From positions 2,060,001-2,124,000 of the forward strand of contig NZ_AMWJ02000002.1 in the NCBI RefSeq assembly GCF_000319305.2: a stretch of DNA of 64,000 nt. The letters are read 5' to 3'. Shown here one piece after another: positions 7,928-17,348 of the stretch. Source of the stretch: Pseudomonas bharatica CSV86. GTDB lineage: Bacteria > Pseudomonadota > Gammaproteobacteria > Pseudomonadales > Pseudomonadaceae. How positions within the stretch are numbered: position 1 is the stretch's first letter; the number at the start of each line of letters is the position of its first letter. The notes under the pieces were generated by a model, which ran no database searches, was not told the DNA's origin, and saw only the letters and a program-made list of their open reading frames with translations. Position numbers and translations under genes: made by a program.

Positions 7928-9668
7928 AGGCTTTCGCGCCGTCCTTCACTACCAGGATGTCTTCCATGATCAGGTATTGAAGATCGGAGCCGAAGAACAT
8001 GTTCAGCGCGTCGGTCGGCGAGCAGATCATCGGCTCGCCACGGCGGTTGAGCGAGGTGTTCAGCGACACGCCGTTGCCGGTCAGGTTTTCCAGGGCCTTC
8101 ATCATGTCGTAGTAGCGCGGGTTGTACTCGCGCTTGAGCACCTGGGCGCGGGAAGTCCCGTCCTCATGGACCACTTCCGGCACGCGGGTCTTCCATTCCT
8201 CGGCGACTTCGAAGGTGAAGGTCATGAACGGCGCCGGGTGATCGACCTTGATCATCTGCGGGCCGACGGTGTCCAGCATGGACGGGCAGAACGGCCTCCA
8301 GCGCTCGCGGAACTTGATCTGCTCGTTGATCCGGTTGGCCACGCCCGGCACGCTCGGGCAGCCGATGATCGAGCGACCGCCAAGGGCACGCGGGCCGAAC
8401 TCCATGCGGCCCTGGAACCAGGCCACCGGGTTGCCGTCGACCATGATCTGCGCGATGCGCTCGGGCATGTCGTCGATCTTGCGCCACTTCGGCGCGCTCG
8501 GGTGACGGGCGCAGGCGGCGATCACGTCCTCGTTGGAGTACGCGGGGCCGAGGTAGACATGTTCCATCTTCTCGACCGGCACGCCGCGGGCATGGGAAAC
8601 ATAAGCCGCGGCGCCGACTGCGGTACCGGCGTCGCCGGAGGCGGGCTGCACGAACAGTTCGGTCACGTCCGGACGGGCGATGATCTTCTGGTTCAGCTTG
8701 ACGTTCAGCGCGCAGCCGCCGGCGAAGGCCAGCTTGCCGGTTTCCTTGAGGATGTCGCCCAGGTAGTGGTCGATCATCTGCAGGGCCAGTTTCTCGAACA
8801 GCGCCTGCATGCTGGCGGCGTAGTGGATGTACGGCTCGTCGGCGATGTCGCCTTCGCGCTTCGGACCCAGCCACTCGATCAGCTTCGGCGAGAAGTAGAA
8901 GCCCTTGCCCTTCTCTTTATAGCGGCGCAGGCCGATGACGTTGGCGTACTCGGTGTTGATCACCAGTTCGCCGTTTTCGAAGCTGGCCAGGCGCGAGAAG
9001 TCGTACTTGCTGGCGTCGCCGTAGGGCGCCATCCCCATGACCTTGAACTCGCCATCGAGCATCTCGAAGCCGAGGAACTCGGTGATCGCGCCGTACAGGC
9101 CGCCCAGGGAGTCCGGATCGAAGAACTCCTTGATCTTGTGGATCTTGCCGTTCTCGCCATAGCCGAAGAAGGTCGTGGCGTATTCGCCCTTGCCGTCGAT
9201 GCCGAGGATCGCGGTCTTTTCCTTGAAACCGGAGCAGTGATAGGCGCTGGATGCGTGGGCCAGGTGGTGCTCGACCGGTTCGATCTTGATTTTCTTCGGA
9301 TCGAAGCCCAGTTGCTCCAGACACCAGACGATCTTCTTGCGGTAGCGCTTGTAGCGGCGGTTGCCCATCAGGATCGCGTCAAGGGCGCGGTCCGGGGCGT
9401 ACCAGTAGCGCTTGGCATAGTGCCAGCGAGCCTCGCCGAACAGGCTGATCGGGGCGAACGGAATCGCCACCACATCGACGTCGGACGGCTTGATGCCGGC
9501 CTGTTCCAGGCAGAACTTCGCCGACTCGTAGGGCATGCGGTTCTTTGCATGTTTATCGCGCACGAAGCGCTCTTCTTCGGCGGCGGCGATCAGCTTGCCG
9601 TCGATGTACAGGGCCGCGGAAGGATCATGGCTAAGGGCGCCGGACAGGCCAAGAATCGTCAATGCCAA
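7911..9668 (-). CDS. wapO: Carbamoyltransferase (NodU/CmcH/TobZ family), LPS core
   Basis: A 585-residue full-length member. The N-terminal Kae1-like domain shows ILGLSGALSHDPSAAL and the His-rich catalytic segment VEHHLAHASSAYH near residue 140; the C-terminal domain shows FQGRMEFGPRALGGRSI near residue 420. Family members make a carbamoyl-adenylate from carbamoyl phosphate and ATP and transfer the carbamoyl group to a sugar hydroxyl. In Pseudomonas LPS the inner-core heptose is carbamoylated, and the P. aeruginosa gene here is wapO. The conserved N-terminus begins at a TTG (9668) with GAAGAGG upstream, a rare start codon that may limit expression. It heads the overlapping chain running down to the GT2 gene. 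Confidence 0.87.
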   Translation of the reverse strand: MALTILGLSGALSHDPSAALYIDGKLIAAAEEERFVRDKHAKNRMPYESAKFCLEQAGIKPSDVDVVAIPFAPISLFGEARWHYAKRYWYAPDRALDAILMGNRRYKRYRKKIVWCLEQLGFDPKKIKIEPVEHHLAHASSAYHCSGFKEKTAILGIDGKGEYATTFFGYGENGKIHKIKEFFDPDSLGGLYGAITEFLGFEMLDGEFKVMGMAPYGDASKYDFSRLASFENGELVINTEYANVIGLRRYKEKGKGFYFSPKLIEWLGPKREGDIADEPYIHYAASMQALFEKLALQMIDHYLGDILKETGKLAFAGGCALNVKLNQKIIARPDVTELFVQPASGDAGTAVGAAAYVSHARGVPVEKMEHVYLGPAYSNEDVIAACARHPSAPKWRKIDDMPERIAQIMVDGNPVAWFQGRMEFGPRALGGRSIIGCPSVPGVANRINEQIKFRERWRPFCPSMLDTVGPQMIKVDHPAPFMTFTFEVAEEWKTRVPEVVHEDGTSRAQVLKREYNPRYYDMMKALENLTGNGVSLNTSLNRRGEPMICSPTDALNMFFGSDLQYLIMEDILVVKDGAKAYDSLD

Positions 9669-9779
9669 GGGTCTAGCCTCTTCATTCGGTAAAAATGCGC
9701 CCCGGCCTCGTGGGCGGGCGGCGGCGAAAGAGCGGGATTATAACGCAAAGCGGGTGGGCAGTAGGAGGTGCTGACCTCA

Positions 9780-9868
9780 AGGGCCTCATCGCTGGCAAGC
9801 CAGCTCCCACAGGGACCGCATGCACCGCGAACCCTGTGGGAGCTGGCTTGCCAGCGATGGCGCCCTCA
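9780..9868. repeat. Dispersed REP inverted-repeat pair, copy 1
   Basis: Two arms in opposite orientation (core GCTGGCAAGCCAGCTCCCAC and its complement) separated by about 20 bases. It fills the gap between the divergent-side start of the carbamoyltransferase and the end of rlmJ. It is the first of 11 copies in this window and of the REP-doublet type common in fluorescent pseudomonads. Confidence 0.9.
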
Positions 9869-9889
9869 AGATCAACACAAGAACCAGGA

Positions 9890-10726
9890 TTACTCGGCGA
9901 TCAACCAATCCATCCGCCAGTTCCCGCCCGTCTGCCCCAGGCATTCAGCCAGCCAAGGCAGGAACTCGCGCAGCTCTTCCTCCAGCCCCCACGGCGGGTT
10001 GGCAATCGCCAGGCCGGAGCCATTCAGGTTCTGCGGCGTGTCCTGTGGGTGCACATACAGCTCCACCCGCAACAGCTTCGGCGCGCCGGTACTGGTCAGG
10101 TCCTGGTAGAAGCGCACCAGCTGTTTCTGCTCCTTGATCGGATACCAGATCGCCGCGACGGTCTGGCGCATGCGACCGATCGCCTCCTTCATCGCGGTAG
10201 AGCAGCGCTTGAGCTCGTCCGGCTGCTCGAACGGCGGGTCGATCAGCATCACTGCGCGCTTTTCCTGCACCGGCAGCAGCGCCCGCGGCACATGCCAGCC
10301 CTCGCCGAGGTGCACGGCGACCCGCGGGTCCTTTTTCATGTTGTCCTTGAGCAGGCGCCCGTCCTCCGGGTGCTTCTCGTTGAGCAGCACGCGGTCCTGC
10401 TGGCGCGCCATGCGCCGTGCCAGTTCCGGCGAACCGGGGTAGTAGCGCAGCTCGCCATCGGCATTCAGGCGCTTGACGATGCGCAGGTAGTCCGCCGTGA
10501 TCGCCGGCAGGTCTTCACGCCCCCAGAGCCGGCCGATGCCCTCGATCCACTCGCCGGTACGGGTCGCCTGGTCGCCCTGCAGGTCGTACAGGCCAAGGCC
10601 GGCGTGGGTATCGATATAGGCGAACGGCTGCTCCTTGCGCGACATCAGGGCGATGAGGCGGGTGAGCACGATGTGCTTGAAGACGTCGGCGTGGTTGCCG
10701 GCGTGAAAGGCGTGACGATAGTTCAT
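9890..10726 (-). CDS. rlmJ: 23S rRNA (adenine(2030)-N6)-methyltransferase RlmJ
   Basis: A 278-residue protein with the family N-terminus MNYRHAFHAGNHADVFKH, an S-adenosylmethionine domain and the catalytic N6-adenine motif DPPFE near residue 165. It methylates A2030 of 23S rRNA in the cytoplasm before ribosome assembly is complete; loss is usually mild. It stands alone: the REP pair follows its stop codon and a strong hairpin separates it from putP. The start is ATG at 10726; GGAGTCGCC just upstream gives an acceptable ribosome binding site. Confidence 0.95.
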   Translation of the reverse strand: MNYRHAFHAGNHADVFKHIVLTRLIALMSRKEQPFAYIDTHAGLGLYDLQGDQATRTGEWIEGIGRLWGREDLPAITADYLRIVKRLNADGELRYYPGSPELARRMARQQDRVLLNEKHPEDGRLLKDNMKKDPRVAVHLGEGWHVPRALLPVQEKRAVMLIDPPFEQPDELKRCSTAMKEAIGRMRQTVAAIWYPIKEQKQLVRFYQDLTSTGAPKLLRVELYVHPQDTPQNLNGSGLAIANPPWGLEEELREFLPWLAECLGQTGGNWRMDWLIAE

Positions 10727-10796
10727 GGCGACTCCTGAGGGACCGGGAAGTTTACCCTGTCACGCCGCAGTCGTCAGGTTGCACCCGCTGAAACGA

Positions 10797-10831
10797 CGGC
10801 GGCCCGCCTCTCTCGAAGAGGCGGGCCGCCG
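10797..10831 (-). terminator. GC-rich hairpin downstream of putP
   Basis: A near-perfect stem of about 15 base pairs (GGCGGCCCGCCTC against GAGGCGGGCCGCC, short loop) lies 20 bases past the putP stop. The following minus-strand bases include only TCGTTT, so intrinsic termination is plausible but not ideal. Confidence 0.6.
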
Positions 10832-10850
10832 GCTCAAGCGCGATCAGCGA

Positions 10851-12335
10851 TCACTTGTTGGCGTAATAGTCCGCGTCGGCCTTCTCGAAGCGCGCCACCA
10901 TGGTGGACGACGCCCGGCCCATGCTGCTCACCAGCACGATGGCGAGGGTGGCGAAGATGAAGCCCGGGATGATCTCGTACAGGCTGGTGCCCGAATAGTT
11001 CTTCCACAGGATCACGGTCAGCGCGCCAACCACGATACCGGCCAGTGCGCCATTGCGGGTCATGCCTTTCCACAGCACGGAAAGCAGCACTACCGGACCG
11101 AAGGCGGCGCCGAAACCGGCCCAGGCGTAGGCCACCAGTCCCAGCACGCGGTTGTCCGGATTGGCAGCCAGGGCGATGGCGATCAGCGCAACGGCCAGGA
11201 CCATCAGGCGACCAATCCAGACCAGTTCCCCCTGCGAAGCTTTCGGACGCAGGAAGGTCTTGTAGAAGTCTTCGGTCAGGGCACTGGAGCAGACCAGCAG
11301 TTGGCAGCTCAAGGTACTCATGACCGCTGCCAGGATGGCCGACAGCAAGACACCGGCGACCCATGGGTTGAACAGGATCTTGGCCAACTCGATGAACACG
11401 CGCTCGTGGTTCTCGGTGACAGGGCCGGCCACTTCCGGATGCGCCGAGAAATAGGCGATACCGAAGAAGCCCACGGCACAGGTACCGGCCAGGCACAGGA
11501 TCATCCAGGTCATGGAGATGCGACGGGCGTTAGCGATCGACTTCACCGAGTCAGCCGCCATGAAACGCGCCAGGATGTGCGGCTGGCCGAAGTAGCCCAG
11601 GCCCCAGCCCATCAGCGAGATGATGCCGATGAAGCTGGCATTGCGGAACATGTCGAAGTTGGCCGGATTCTGCGCCTCGATGGCGAGGAAGGTGGTGTCC
11701 ACGCCGCCGGTGGCGAGCAGCACGAAGATCGGCGTCAGCAGCAGGGCGAAGATCATCAGGCCGGCCTGCACGGTATCCGTCCAGCTGACCGCAAGGAAGC
11801 CGCCGACGAAGGTGTAGGCGATGGTCGCTGCGGCACCGGCCCACAGGGCGGTTTCGTAGGACATGCCGAAGGTGCTTTCGAACAGGCGGGCACCGGCGAC
11901 GATGCCGGACGCGCAGTAGATGGTGAAGAACACCAGGATCACCACTGCGGAGATGATCCGCAGCAGACCGCTCTGGTCTTCGAAACGACTGGCGAAATAG
12001 TCCGGCAGGGTCAGCGCATCGCCGTTGTGCTCGGTCTGCACGCGCAGGCGGCCGGCGACGAACAGCCAGTTCAGGTAGGCACCCACGGTCAGGCCGATGG
12101 CGATCCAGGCTTCCGAAAGGCCCGACATGTAGATGGCGCCCGGCAGGCCCATCAGCAGCCAGCCGCTCATGTCCGAGGCGCCGGCGGAAAGTGCGGTCAC
12201 CACGCTGCCGAGGCTACGGCCGCCGAGAATGTAGTCGGAAAGGTTCTTGGTGGAGCGATAGGCCATGAAGCCGATCAGCACCATTGCCGCGATGTAGATC
12301 ACGAAGGTAATCGTGATGGGATTGCTTGCTGTCAT
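10851..12335 (-). CDS. putP: Sodium/proline symporter PutP
   Basis: A 494-residue sodium:solute symporter with about 13 transmembrane helices, matching PutP length. The start is ATG at 12335 (MTASNPITITFVIYIAAMVL); the open frame continues upstream into the regulatory gap and is not coding. Typical features are the helix-2 segment with LSAGASDMSGWLLMGLPGA near residue 55, which contributes sodium and proline binding, and the conserved YFGQPHILARFMA near residue 250. It imports proline with sodium for catabolism by PutA, divergently encoded 354 bases away, and shares its control region. Confidence 0.95.
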   Translation of the reverse strand: MTASNPITITFVIYIAAMVLIGFMAYRSTKNLSDYILGGRSLGSVVTALSAGASDMSGWLLMGLPGAIYMSGLSEAWIAIGLTVGAYLNWLFVAGRLRVQTEHNGDALTLPDYFASRFEDQSGLLRIISAVVILVFFTIYCASGIVAGARLFESTFGMSYETALWAGAAATIAYTFVGGFLAVSWTDTVQAGLMIFALLLTPIFVLLATGGVDTTFLAIEAQNPANFDMFRNASFIGIISLMGWGLGYFGQPHILARFMAADSVKSIANARRISMTWMILCLAGTCAVGFFGIAYFSAHPEVAGPVTENHERVFIELAKILFNPWVAGVLLSAILAAVMSTLSCQLLVCSSALTEDFYKTFLRPKASQGELVWIGRLMVLAVALIAIALAANPDNRVLGLVAYAWAGFGAAFGPVVLLSVLWKGMTRNGALAGIVVGALTVILWKNYSGTSLYEIIPGFIFATLAIVLVSSMGRASSTMVARFEKADADYYANK

Positions 12336-12689
12336 GTATTGCGCCCTGGCGTTTGTTTTTATGTAGCAACAACCCTCGTGGGGTTGCACCCAGGCGGCGA
12401 ACCCTATGTCACAACGTAAATTCGGTGCAACCTTTTTTACAAAGCTAGTTGCACCCTGTATGAAATTTCCCACTAAAGCGCCTTCTTGCTCCTTTTCGGC
12501 GCAAAAAACACCTTTTTCATAAGTAAACGCACCACTAAAAGCCGTTTCTGTCGTGGGGTTTTCGGCGGCCGGATGAGTTGCGCCACCGTCCGCAAAAATT
12601 TGGGTTGCACTAGGTTGCACCCGGAAACGTGCCCGGCTAATCTTGGCGCCAGCTTAGCCACGGCCCAGTGGCAATAACGAGGATAAGAA
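12336..12689. promoter_or_regulatory. putP-putA divergent control region with repeated PutA-operator motifs
   Basis: This 354-base non-coding gap is AT-richer than its flanks. It holds five copies of a GTTGCAC core: 12382-12390, 12424-12432 (inverted), 12447-12456, 12603-12610 and 12613-12622, the last pair in tandem. GTTGCA is the operator core described for PutA of enteric bacteria, and this PutA has the ribbon-helix-helix DNA-binding domain, so autoregulation of both genes by PutA in the absence of proline is a reasonable inference. The two clusters lie near putP and near putA respectively. No other gene is seen in the gap. Confidence 0.7.
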
Positions 12690-15600
12690 ATGGCGACGAC
12701 CACCCTTGGGGTCAAACTCGACGACCCTACCCGTGAGCGACTGAAGGCCGCTGCGCAGTCCATCGACCGCACGCCGCACTGGCTCATCAAGCAAGCGATC
12801 TTCAACTACCTGGAGAAGCTGGAGGGTGGCGCCACCCTGACCGAGCTCAACGGTCAGGCCGGACATATCGGTGACGACGCGGGCGAAGTACAGCCCGACC
12901 ACAGCCATCAGTGCTTCCTCGAATTCGCCGAAAGCATCCTGCCCCAATCGGTGCTGCGCGCGGCCATTACCGCCGCCTACCGCCGCCCTGAGCAGGAAGT
13001 GGTGCCGATGTTGCTGGAGCAGGCACGCCTGCCGGCCGCCCAGGCCGAAGCCACCAACAAGCTGGCCGCCGGCATCGCGGAAAAATTGCGTAATCAGAAA
13101 AGCGCCGGCGGTCGTGCCGGTATCGTCCAGGGCCTGCTGCAGGAATTCTCCCTGTCATCCCAGGAAGGCGTGGCCCTGATGTGCCTGGCCGAGGCCCTGC
13201 TGCGCATCCCCGACAAAGGCACCCGCGACGCCCTGATCCGCGACAAGATCAGCACCGGCAACTGGCAGCCGCACCTGGGCAACAGCCCGTCGCTGTTCGT
13301 CAACGCCGCTACCTGGGGCCTGCTGCTGACCGGCAAGCTGGTCAGCACCCATAACGAATCCGGCCTCACTTCGTCCCTCAGCCGTATCATCGGCAAGAGC
13401 GGCGAACCGATGATCCGCAAGGGCGTCGATATGGCCATGCGCCTGATGGGCGAGCAGTTCGTTACCGGCGAGACCATCGCCGAAGCCCTGGCCAACGCGA
13501 GCAAGTTCGAATCCAAGGGTTTCCGCTATTCCTACGACATGCTCGGCGAAGCCGCATTGACCGAGCACGACGCGCAGAAGTACCTGGCTTCCTACGAGCA
13601 GGCCATCCACTCAATCGGCAAGGCCTCCCATGGTCGCGGCATCTATGAAGGCCCGGGCATCTCGATCAAGCTCTCGGCACTGCACCCGCGCTACAGCCGC
13701 GCTCAGTACGAGCGGGTGATGGAAGAGCTGTACCCGCGCCTGCTGTCCCTGACCCTGCTGGCCAAGCAATACGACATCGGCCTGAACATCGACGCCGAGG
13801 AAGCCGACCGCCTGGAGCTGTCGCTGGACCTGCTCGAGCGCCTGTGCTTCGAACCGCAACTCACCGGCTGGAACGGCATCGGCTTCGTCATCCAGGCCTA
13901 CCAGAAGCGCTGCCCGTATGTGATCGACTACGTCATCGACCTGGCCCGCCGCAGCCGCCATCGCCTGATGATCCGCCTGGTGAAGGGCGCCTACTGGGAC
14001 AGCGAGATCAAGCGCGCCCAGATCGAGGGCCTGGAAGGCTATCCGGTGTACACCCGCAAGGTGTACACCGACGTATCCTACATCGCCTGCGCGCGCAAGC
14101 TGCTGTCGGTACCGGAAGCCATCTACCCGCAGTTCGCGACCCACAACGCCCATACCCTGTCGGCCATCTACCATATCGCCGGTCAGAACTACTACCCGGG
14201 CCAGTATGAATTCCAGTGCCTGCACGGCATGGGTGAGCCGCTGTACGAACAGGTCGTAGGCAAGGTCGCCGATGGCAAGCTGAACCGTCCGTGCCGGGTG
14301 TATGCCCCGGTCGGTACCCATGAAACGCTGCTGGCCTACCTGGTCCGCCGCCTTCTGGAAAACGGTGCCAACACTTCCTTCGTCAACCGTATCGCCGACC
14401 ACTCGATTTCCATCCAGGAACTGGTCGCCGACCCGGTCGCCACCATCGAGCGCATGGCCACCCAGGAAGGCAACGTCGGCCTGCCCCACCCGCGCATTCC
14501 GCTGCCCCGTGACCTGTACGGCAGCGAGCGGGCCAACTCGGCCGGTATCGACATGGCCAACGAGCATCGCCTGGCCTCGCTGTCCTGCGCGCTTCTCGCC
14601 ACTGCGCACTCGCCCTGGAAAGCAGAACCGCTGCTGGGCTGCGCGGCCAGCCAGGAAGCTGCGGTACCGGTGCTCAATCCGGCGGACCATCGCGATGTGG
14701 TCGGCCATGTCCAGGAAGCCACGGTCGCCGACGTCGACAACGCCATCCAGTGCGCGCTGAATGCCGCACCGATCTGGCAGGCCACGCCACCGGCCGAGCG
14801 CGCCGCGATCCTCGAACGCGCCGCCGACCTGATGGAAGCCGAGATCCAGCCGCTGATGGGCCTGCTGGTCCGTGAAGCGGGCAAGACCTACGCCAACGCC
14901 ATTGCCGAAGTCCGTGAGGCGGTCGACTTCCTGCGCTACTACGCGGTGCAGGCACGCAACGACTTCAGCAACGACGCCCACCGCCCATTGGGCCCGGTGG
15001 TGTGCATCAGCCCATGGAACTTCCCGCTGGCGATCTTCAGCGGCCAGGTGGCTGCCGCACTCGCGGCTGGCAACCCGGTGCTGGCCAAGCCCGCCGAACA
15101 GACTCCGCTGGTCGCAGCCCAGGCCGTGCGCCTGCTGCTCGAGGCCGGTATTCCGGAAGGCGTCGTACAACTGCTTCCGGGCCGCGGCGAAACCGTCGGC
15201 GCCCGCCTGGTCGGCGACGATCGAGTGAAAGGCGTGATGTTCACCGGCTCCACCGAAGTCGCCCGCCTGCTGCAACGCAATATCGCCGGGCGTCTGGATA
15301 ACCAGGGGCGTCCGATCCCGCTGATCGCCGAGACCGGCGGCCAGAACGCCATGATCGTCGACTCCTCGGCGCTGACCGAGCAGGTGGTGATCGACGTGGT
15401 CTCCTCGGCCTTCGACAGTGCCGGCCAGCGTTGCTCGGCCCTGCGCGTGCTGTGCCTGCAGGAAGATTCCGCCGACCGCGTGATCGAAATGCTCAAGGGC
15501 GCCATGGCCGAAAGCCGCCTGGGCAACCCGGAGCGCCTGTCGGTGGACATCGGCCCGGTAATCGACGCCGAAGCCAAGGCCGGCATCGAGAAGCACATCC

Positions 15601-16628
15601 AGGGCATGCGCGAGAAAGGCCGTCCGGTGTATCAGGTGGCCATCGCCGACAGCGCCGAATGCAAGCGCGGCACCTTCGTCATGCCGACCCTGATCGAGCT
15701 GGAAAACCTCGACGATCTCAAGCGCGAGATCTTCGGCCCGGTGCTCCACGTACTGCGCTACAACCGCAAGGACCTGGACCAGTTGATCGAGCAGATCAAC
15801 GCCACCGGCTACGGCCTGACCCTCGGCGTGCACACCCGCATCGACGAGACCATCGCCAAGGTCATCGACAACGTCCATGCCGGTAACGTCTACGTCAACC
15901 GCAACATCGTCGGTGCCGTGGTCGGTGTACAGCCGTTCGGCGGCGAGGGCTTGTCCGGTACCGGTCCGAAGGCCGGCGGCCCGTTGTACCTGTACCGCCT
16001 GCTGTCGACCCGTCCGGCGGATGCCATCGAGCAGTCGTTCCAGCGTGGCGATGCCGGCAACAAACCTGACAGCCAGCTGCGCGACGTCCTGCTGAAGCCG
16101 TTCGAAGCCTTCAAGGCCTGGGCCTCCAGCGCCCAGCACAGCGAACTGGTGCAAACCTGCGAGCAATTCGCCCGCCAGTCCCAGAGCGGCATCACCCGCC
16201 TGCTGGCCGGCCCGACCGGCGAACGCAACAGCTACAGCATCCTGCCGCGCGAGCACGTACTGTGCCTGGCCGACAACGAAGCCGACCTGCTGACCCAACT
16301 GGCGGCGGTGCTGGCCGTGGGCAGTTCGGCCGTGGTGCTGGAGGGCGAGCCGGGCAAATCGGTGCGTTCGCGCCTGCCGAAGGAAGTCCAGGCGCGGATC
16401 AAGCTGGTCGGCGACTGGAACAAGGAAGACGTGCAATTCGACGCCGTCCTGCACCACGGCGACTCCGACCAGTTGCGCGGCATCTGCGAGCAGATCGCCA
16501 AGCGTCCGGGCGCGATCGTTGGGGTGCATGGCCTGTCGTCGGGTGAAACTGCGGTAGCGCTGGAGCGCCTGGTGATCGAGCGGGCACTAAGCGTAAACAC
16601 CGCTGCGGCGGGGGTAATGCGAGCCTGA
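12690..16628 (+). CDS. putA: Trifunctional PutA: DNA-binding repressor, proline dehydrogenase and P5C dehydrogenase
   Basis: A 1312-residue trifunctional form. Residues 1-47 form a ribbon-helix-helix domain (TTLGVKLDDPTRERLKAAA). Proline dehydrogenase spans about 260-570 (ISIKLSALHPRYSRAQYE, RLVKGAYWDSEIKRA, QCLHGMGEPLYEQV), binding FAD. The glutamate-semialdehyde dehydrogenase spans about 650-1120, with PWNFPLAIF, the FTGSTEVA nucleotide-binding loop and the catalytic Cys in SAGQRCSALR near 915. It oxidises proline to glutamate at the membrane and represses putA/putP when proline is scarce. The ribosome site is CGAGGATAAGAA before ATG. It is followed by a bidirectional terminator. Confidence 0.97.
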   Translation: MATTTLGVKLDDPTRERLKAAAQSIDRTPHWLIKQAIFNYLEKLEGGATLTELNGQAGHIGDDAGEVQPDHSHQCFLEFAESILPQSVLRAAITAAYRRPEQEVVPMLLEQARLPAAQAEATNKLAAGIAEKLRNQKSAGGRAGIVQGLLQEFSLSSQEGVALMCLAEALLRIPDKGTRDALIRDKISTGNWQPHLGNSPSLFVNAATWGLLLTGKLVSTHNESGLTSSLSRIIGKSGEPMIRKGVDMAMRLMGEQFVTGETIAEALANASKFESKGFRYSYDMLGEAALTEHDAQKYLASYEQAIHSIGKASHGRGIYEGPGISIKLSALHPRYSRAQYERVMEELYPRLLSLTLLAKQYDIGLNIDAEEADRLELSLDLLERLCFEPQLTGWNGIGFVIQAYQKRCPYVIDYVIDLARRSRHRLMIRLVKGAYWDSEIKRAQIEGLEGYPVYTRKVYTDVSYIACARKLLSVPEAIYPQFATHNAHTLSAIYHIAGQNYYPGQYEFQCLHGMGEPLYEQVVGKVADGKLNRPCRVYAPVGTHETLLAYLVRRLLENGANTSFVNRIADHSISIQELVADPVATIERMATQEGNVGLPHPRIPLPRDLYGSERANSAGIDMANEHRLASLSCALLATAHSPWKAEPLLGCAASQEAAVPVLNPADHRDVVGHVQEATVADVDNAIQCALNAAPIWQATPPAERAAILERAADLMEAEIQPLMGLLVREAGKTYANAIAEVREAVDFLRYYAVQARNDFSNDAHRPLGPVVCISPWNFPLAIFSGQVAAALAAGNPVLAKPAEQTPLVAAQAVRLLLEAGIPEGVVQLLPGRGETVGARLVGDDRVKGVMFTGSTEVARLLQRNIAGRLDNQGRPIPLIAETGGQNAMIVDSSALTEQVVIDVVSSAFDSAGQRCSALRVLCLQEDSADRVIEMLKGAMAESRLGNPERLSVDIGPVIDAEAKAGIEKHIQGMREKGRPVYQVAIADSAECKRGTFVMPTLIELENLDDLKREIFGPVLHVLRYNRKDLDQLIEQINATGYGLTLGVHTRIDETIAKVIDNVHAGNVYVNRNIVGAVVGVQPFGGEGLSGTGPKAGGPLYLYRLLSTRPADAIEQSFQRGDAGNKPDSQLRDVLLKPFEAFKAWASSAQHSELVQTCEQFARQSQSGITRLLAGPTGERNSYSILPREHVLCLADNEADLLTQLAAVLAVGSSAVVLEGEPGKSVRSRLPKEVQARIKLVGDWNKEDVQFDAVLHHGDSDQLRGICEQIAKRPGAIVGVHGLSSGETAVALERLVIERALSVNTAAAGVMRA

Positions 16629-16660
16629 TGACTATCGGCTGATAGTCGAAAGAAAAAAAG

Positions 16661-16717
16661 CGGGGCGGGTTTTGCGGACTTCTGAAGGAGGTTCGCGGAG
16701 CCCGCCCCGTTTTGTTT
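16661..16717. terminator. Bidirectional terminator between putA and the membrane-protein gene
   Basis: CGGGGCGGG at 16661-16669 pairs with CCCGCCCCG at 16701-16709, followed by TTTTGTTT on the plus strand. On the minus strand the same stem is followed by a seven-T run. It fits the end of both convergent genes. Confidence 0.75.
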
Positions 16718-16748
16718 GGCCGATCAAGCGCCGAACAATGCTGCCACC

Positions 16749-17348
16749 TCAGTAAGCGAGGGAAAACAACAACGCAACCGATATGAAGTACACCATCCAG
16801 ATGGCAATGCCCAATCCGATCCAACAGTTGTTGGCTGCGCTGAAATGCGCGTTTGACTCTCCTTCCGGATCATCCTCAACGACGTTCACTACTCGCTGGA
16901 TCTGACAAAGGACCCAAAGGACGGCTAATAACTGCAATACCGTCAGGACCAGGGTTAGCAAGTGCAGATTCGCAATAGTCTTCAACTGTTCCGTAGGTTC
17001 GGGGTTCACGAATGATGCGCCTACACTGACAACCAGAATGAGCCACATGCTCGAACTCAGGAATTTAGGCGACCACTCGTATTTGCAACCTGACTGCATG
17101 AGCCTGTTATCGATACGGCGGAGTAACGGCCACACAAAAATCACCGGAATGATGCTGCGAAGCAACGGAATCAAACGCTCTCCCGTGGCATCCCTGTAGG
17201 TTGCCCAATTTCGATAGAACCAATACAAGATGTAGAGCCCCGTGGTCAGCATCGTCATATAGATCAGCTTGTTGACCGACACTACATAGAACATTGCCTT
17301 GCGCGGTTCTTCTTCAGCGGTGACAGAGGTAACGGTCTCACTGGACAT
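16749..17348 (-). CDS. Uncharacterised four-helix inner-membrane protein
   Basis: A 199-residue protein I do not recognise with certainty. An N-terminal soluble stretch is followed by a hydrophobic segment, MTMLTTGLYILYWFYRNW near residue 32, whose TxGLYxLYWFY pattern recalls DUF4234-type membrane proteins. Further helices lie near residues 65-80, 100-115, 130-155 and 178-198. The region is around 50-52% GC over the stretches I counted, lower than the flanking genes, which hints at a different history. A good ribosome site (AAGGAGC) precedes the ATG. It stands alone, convergent with putA; no function is assigned. Confidence 0.7.
   Translation of the reverse strand: MSSETVTSVTAEEEPRKAMFYVVSVNKLIYMTMLTTGLYILYWFYRNWATYRDATGERLIPLLRSIIPVIFVWPLLRRIDNRLMQSGCKYEWSPKFLSSSMWLILVVSVGASFVNPEPTEQLKTIANLHLLTLVLTVLQLLAVLWVLCQIQRVVNVVEDDPEGESNAHFSAANNCWIGLGIAIWMVYFISVALLFSLAY

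Noticed and set aside
13611..16529. A 972-codon open frame antisense to putA
   Set aside because: Frames opposite GC-rich genes often lack stops; the product is low-complexity, matches no family, and putA is unambiguous.
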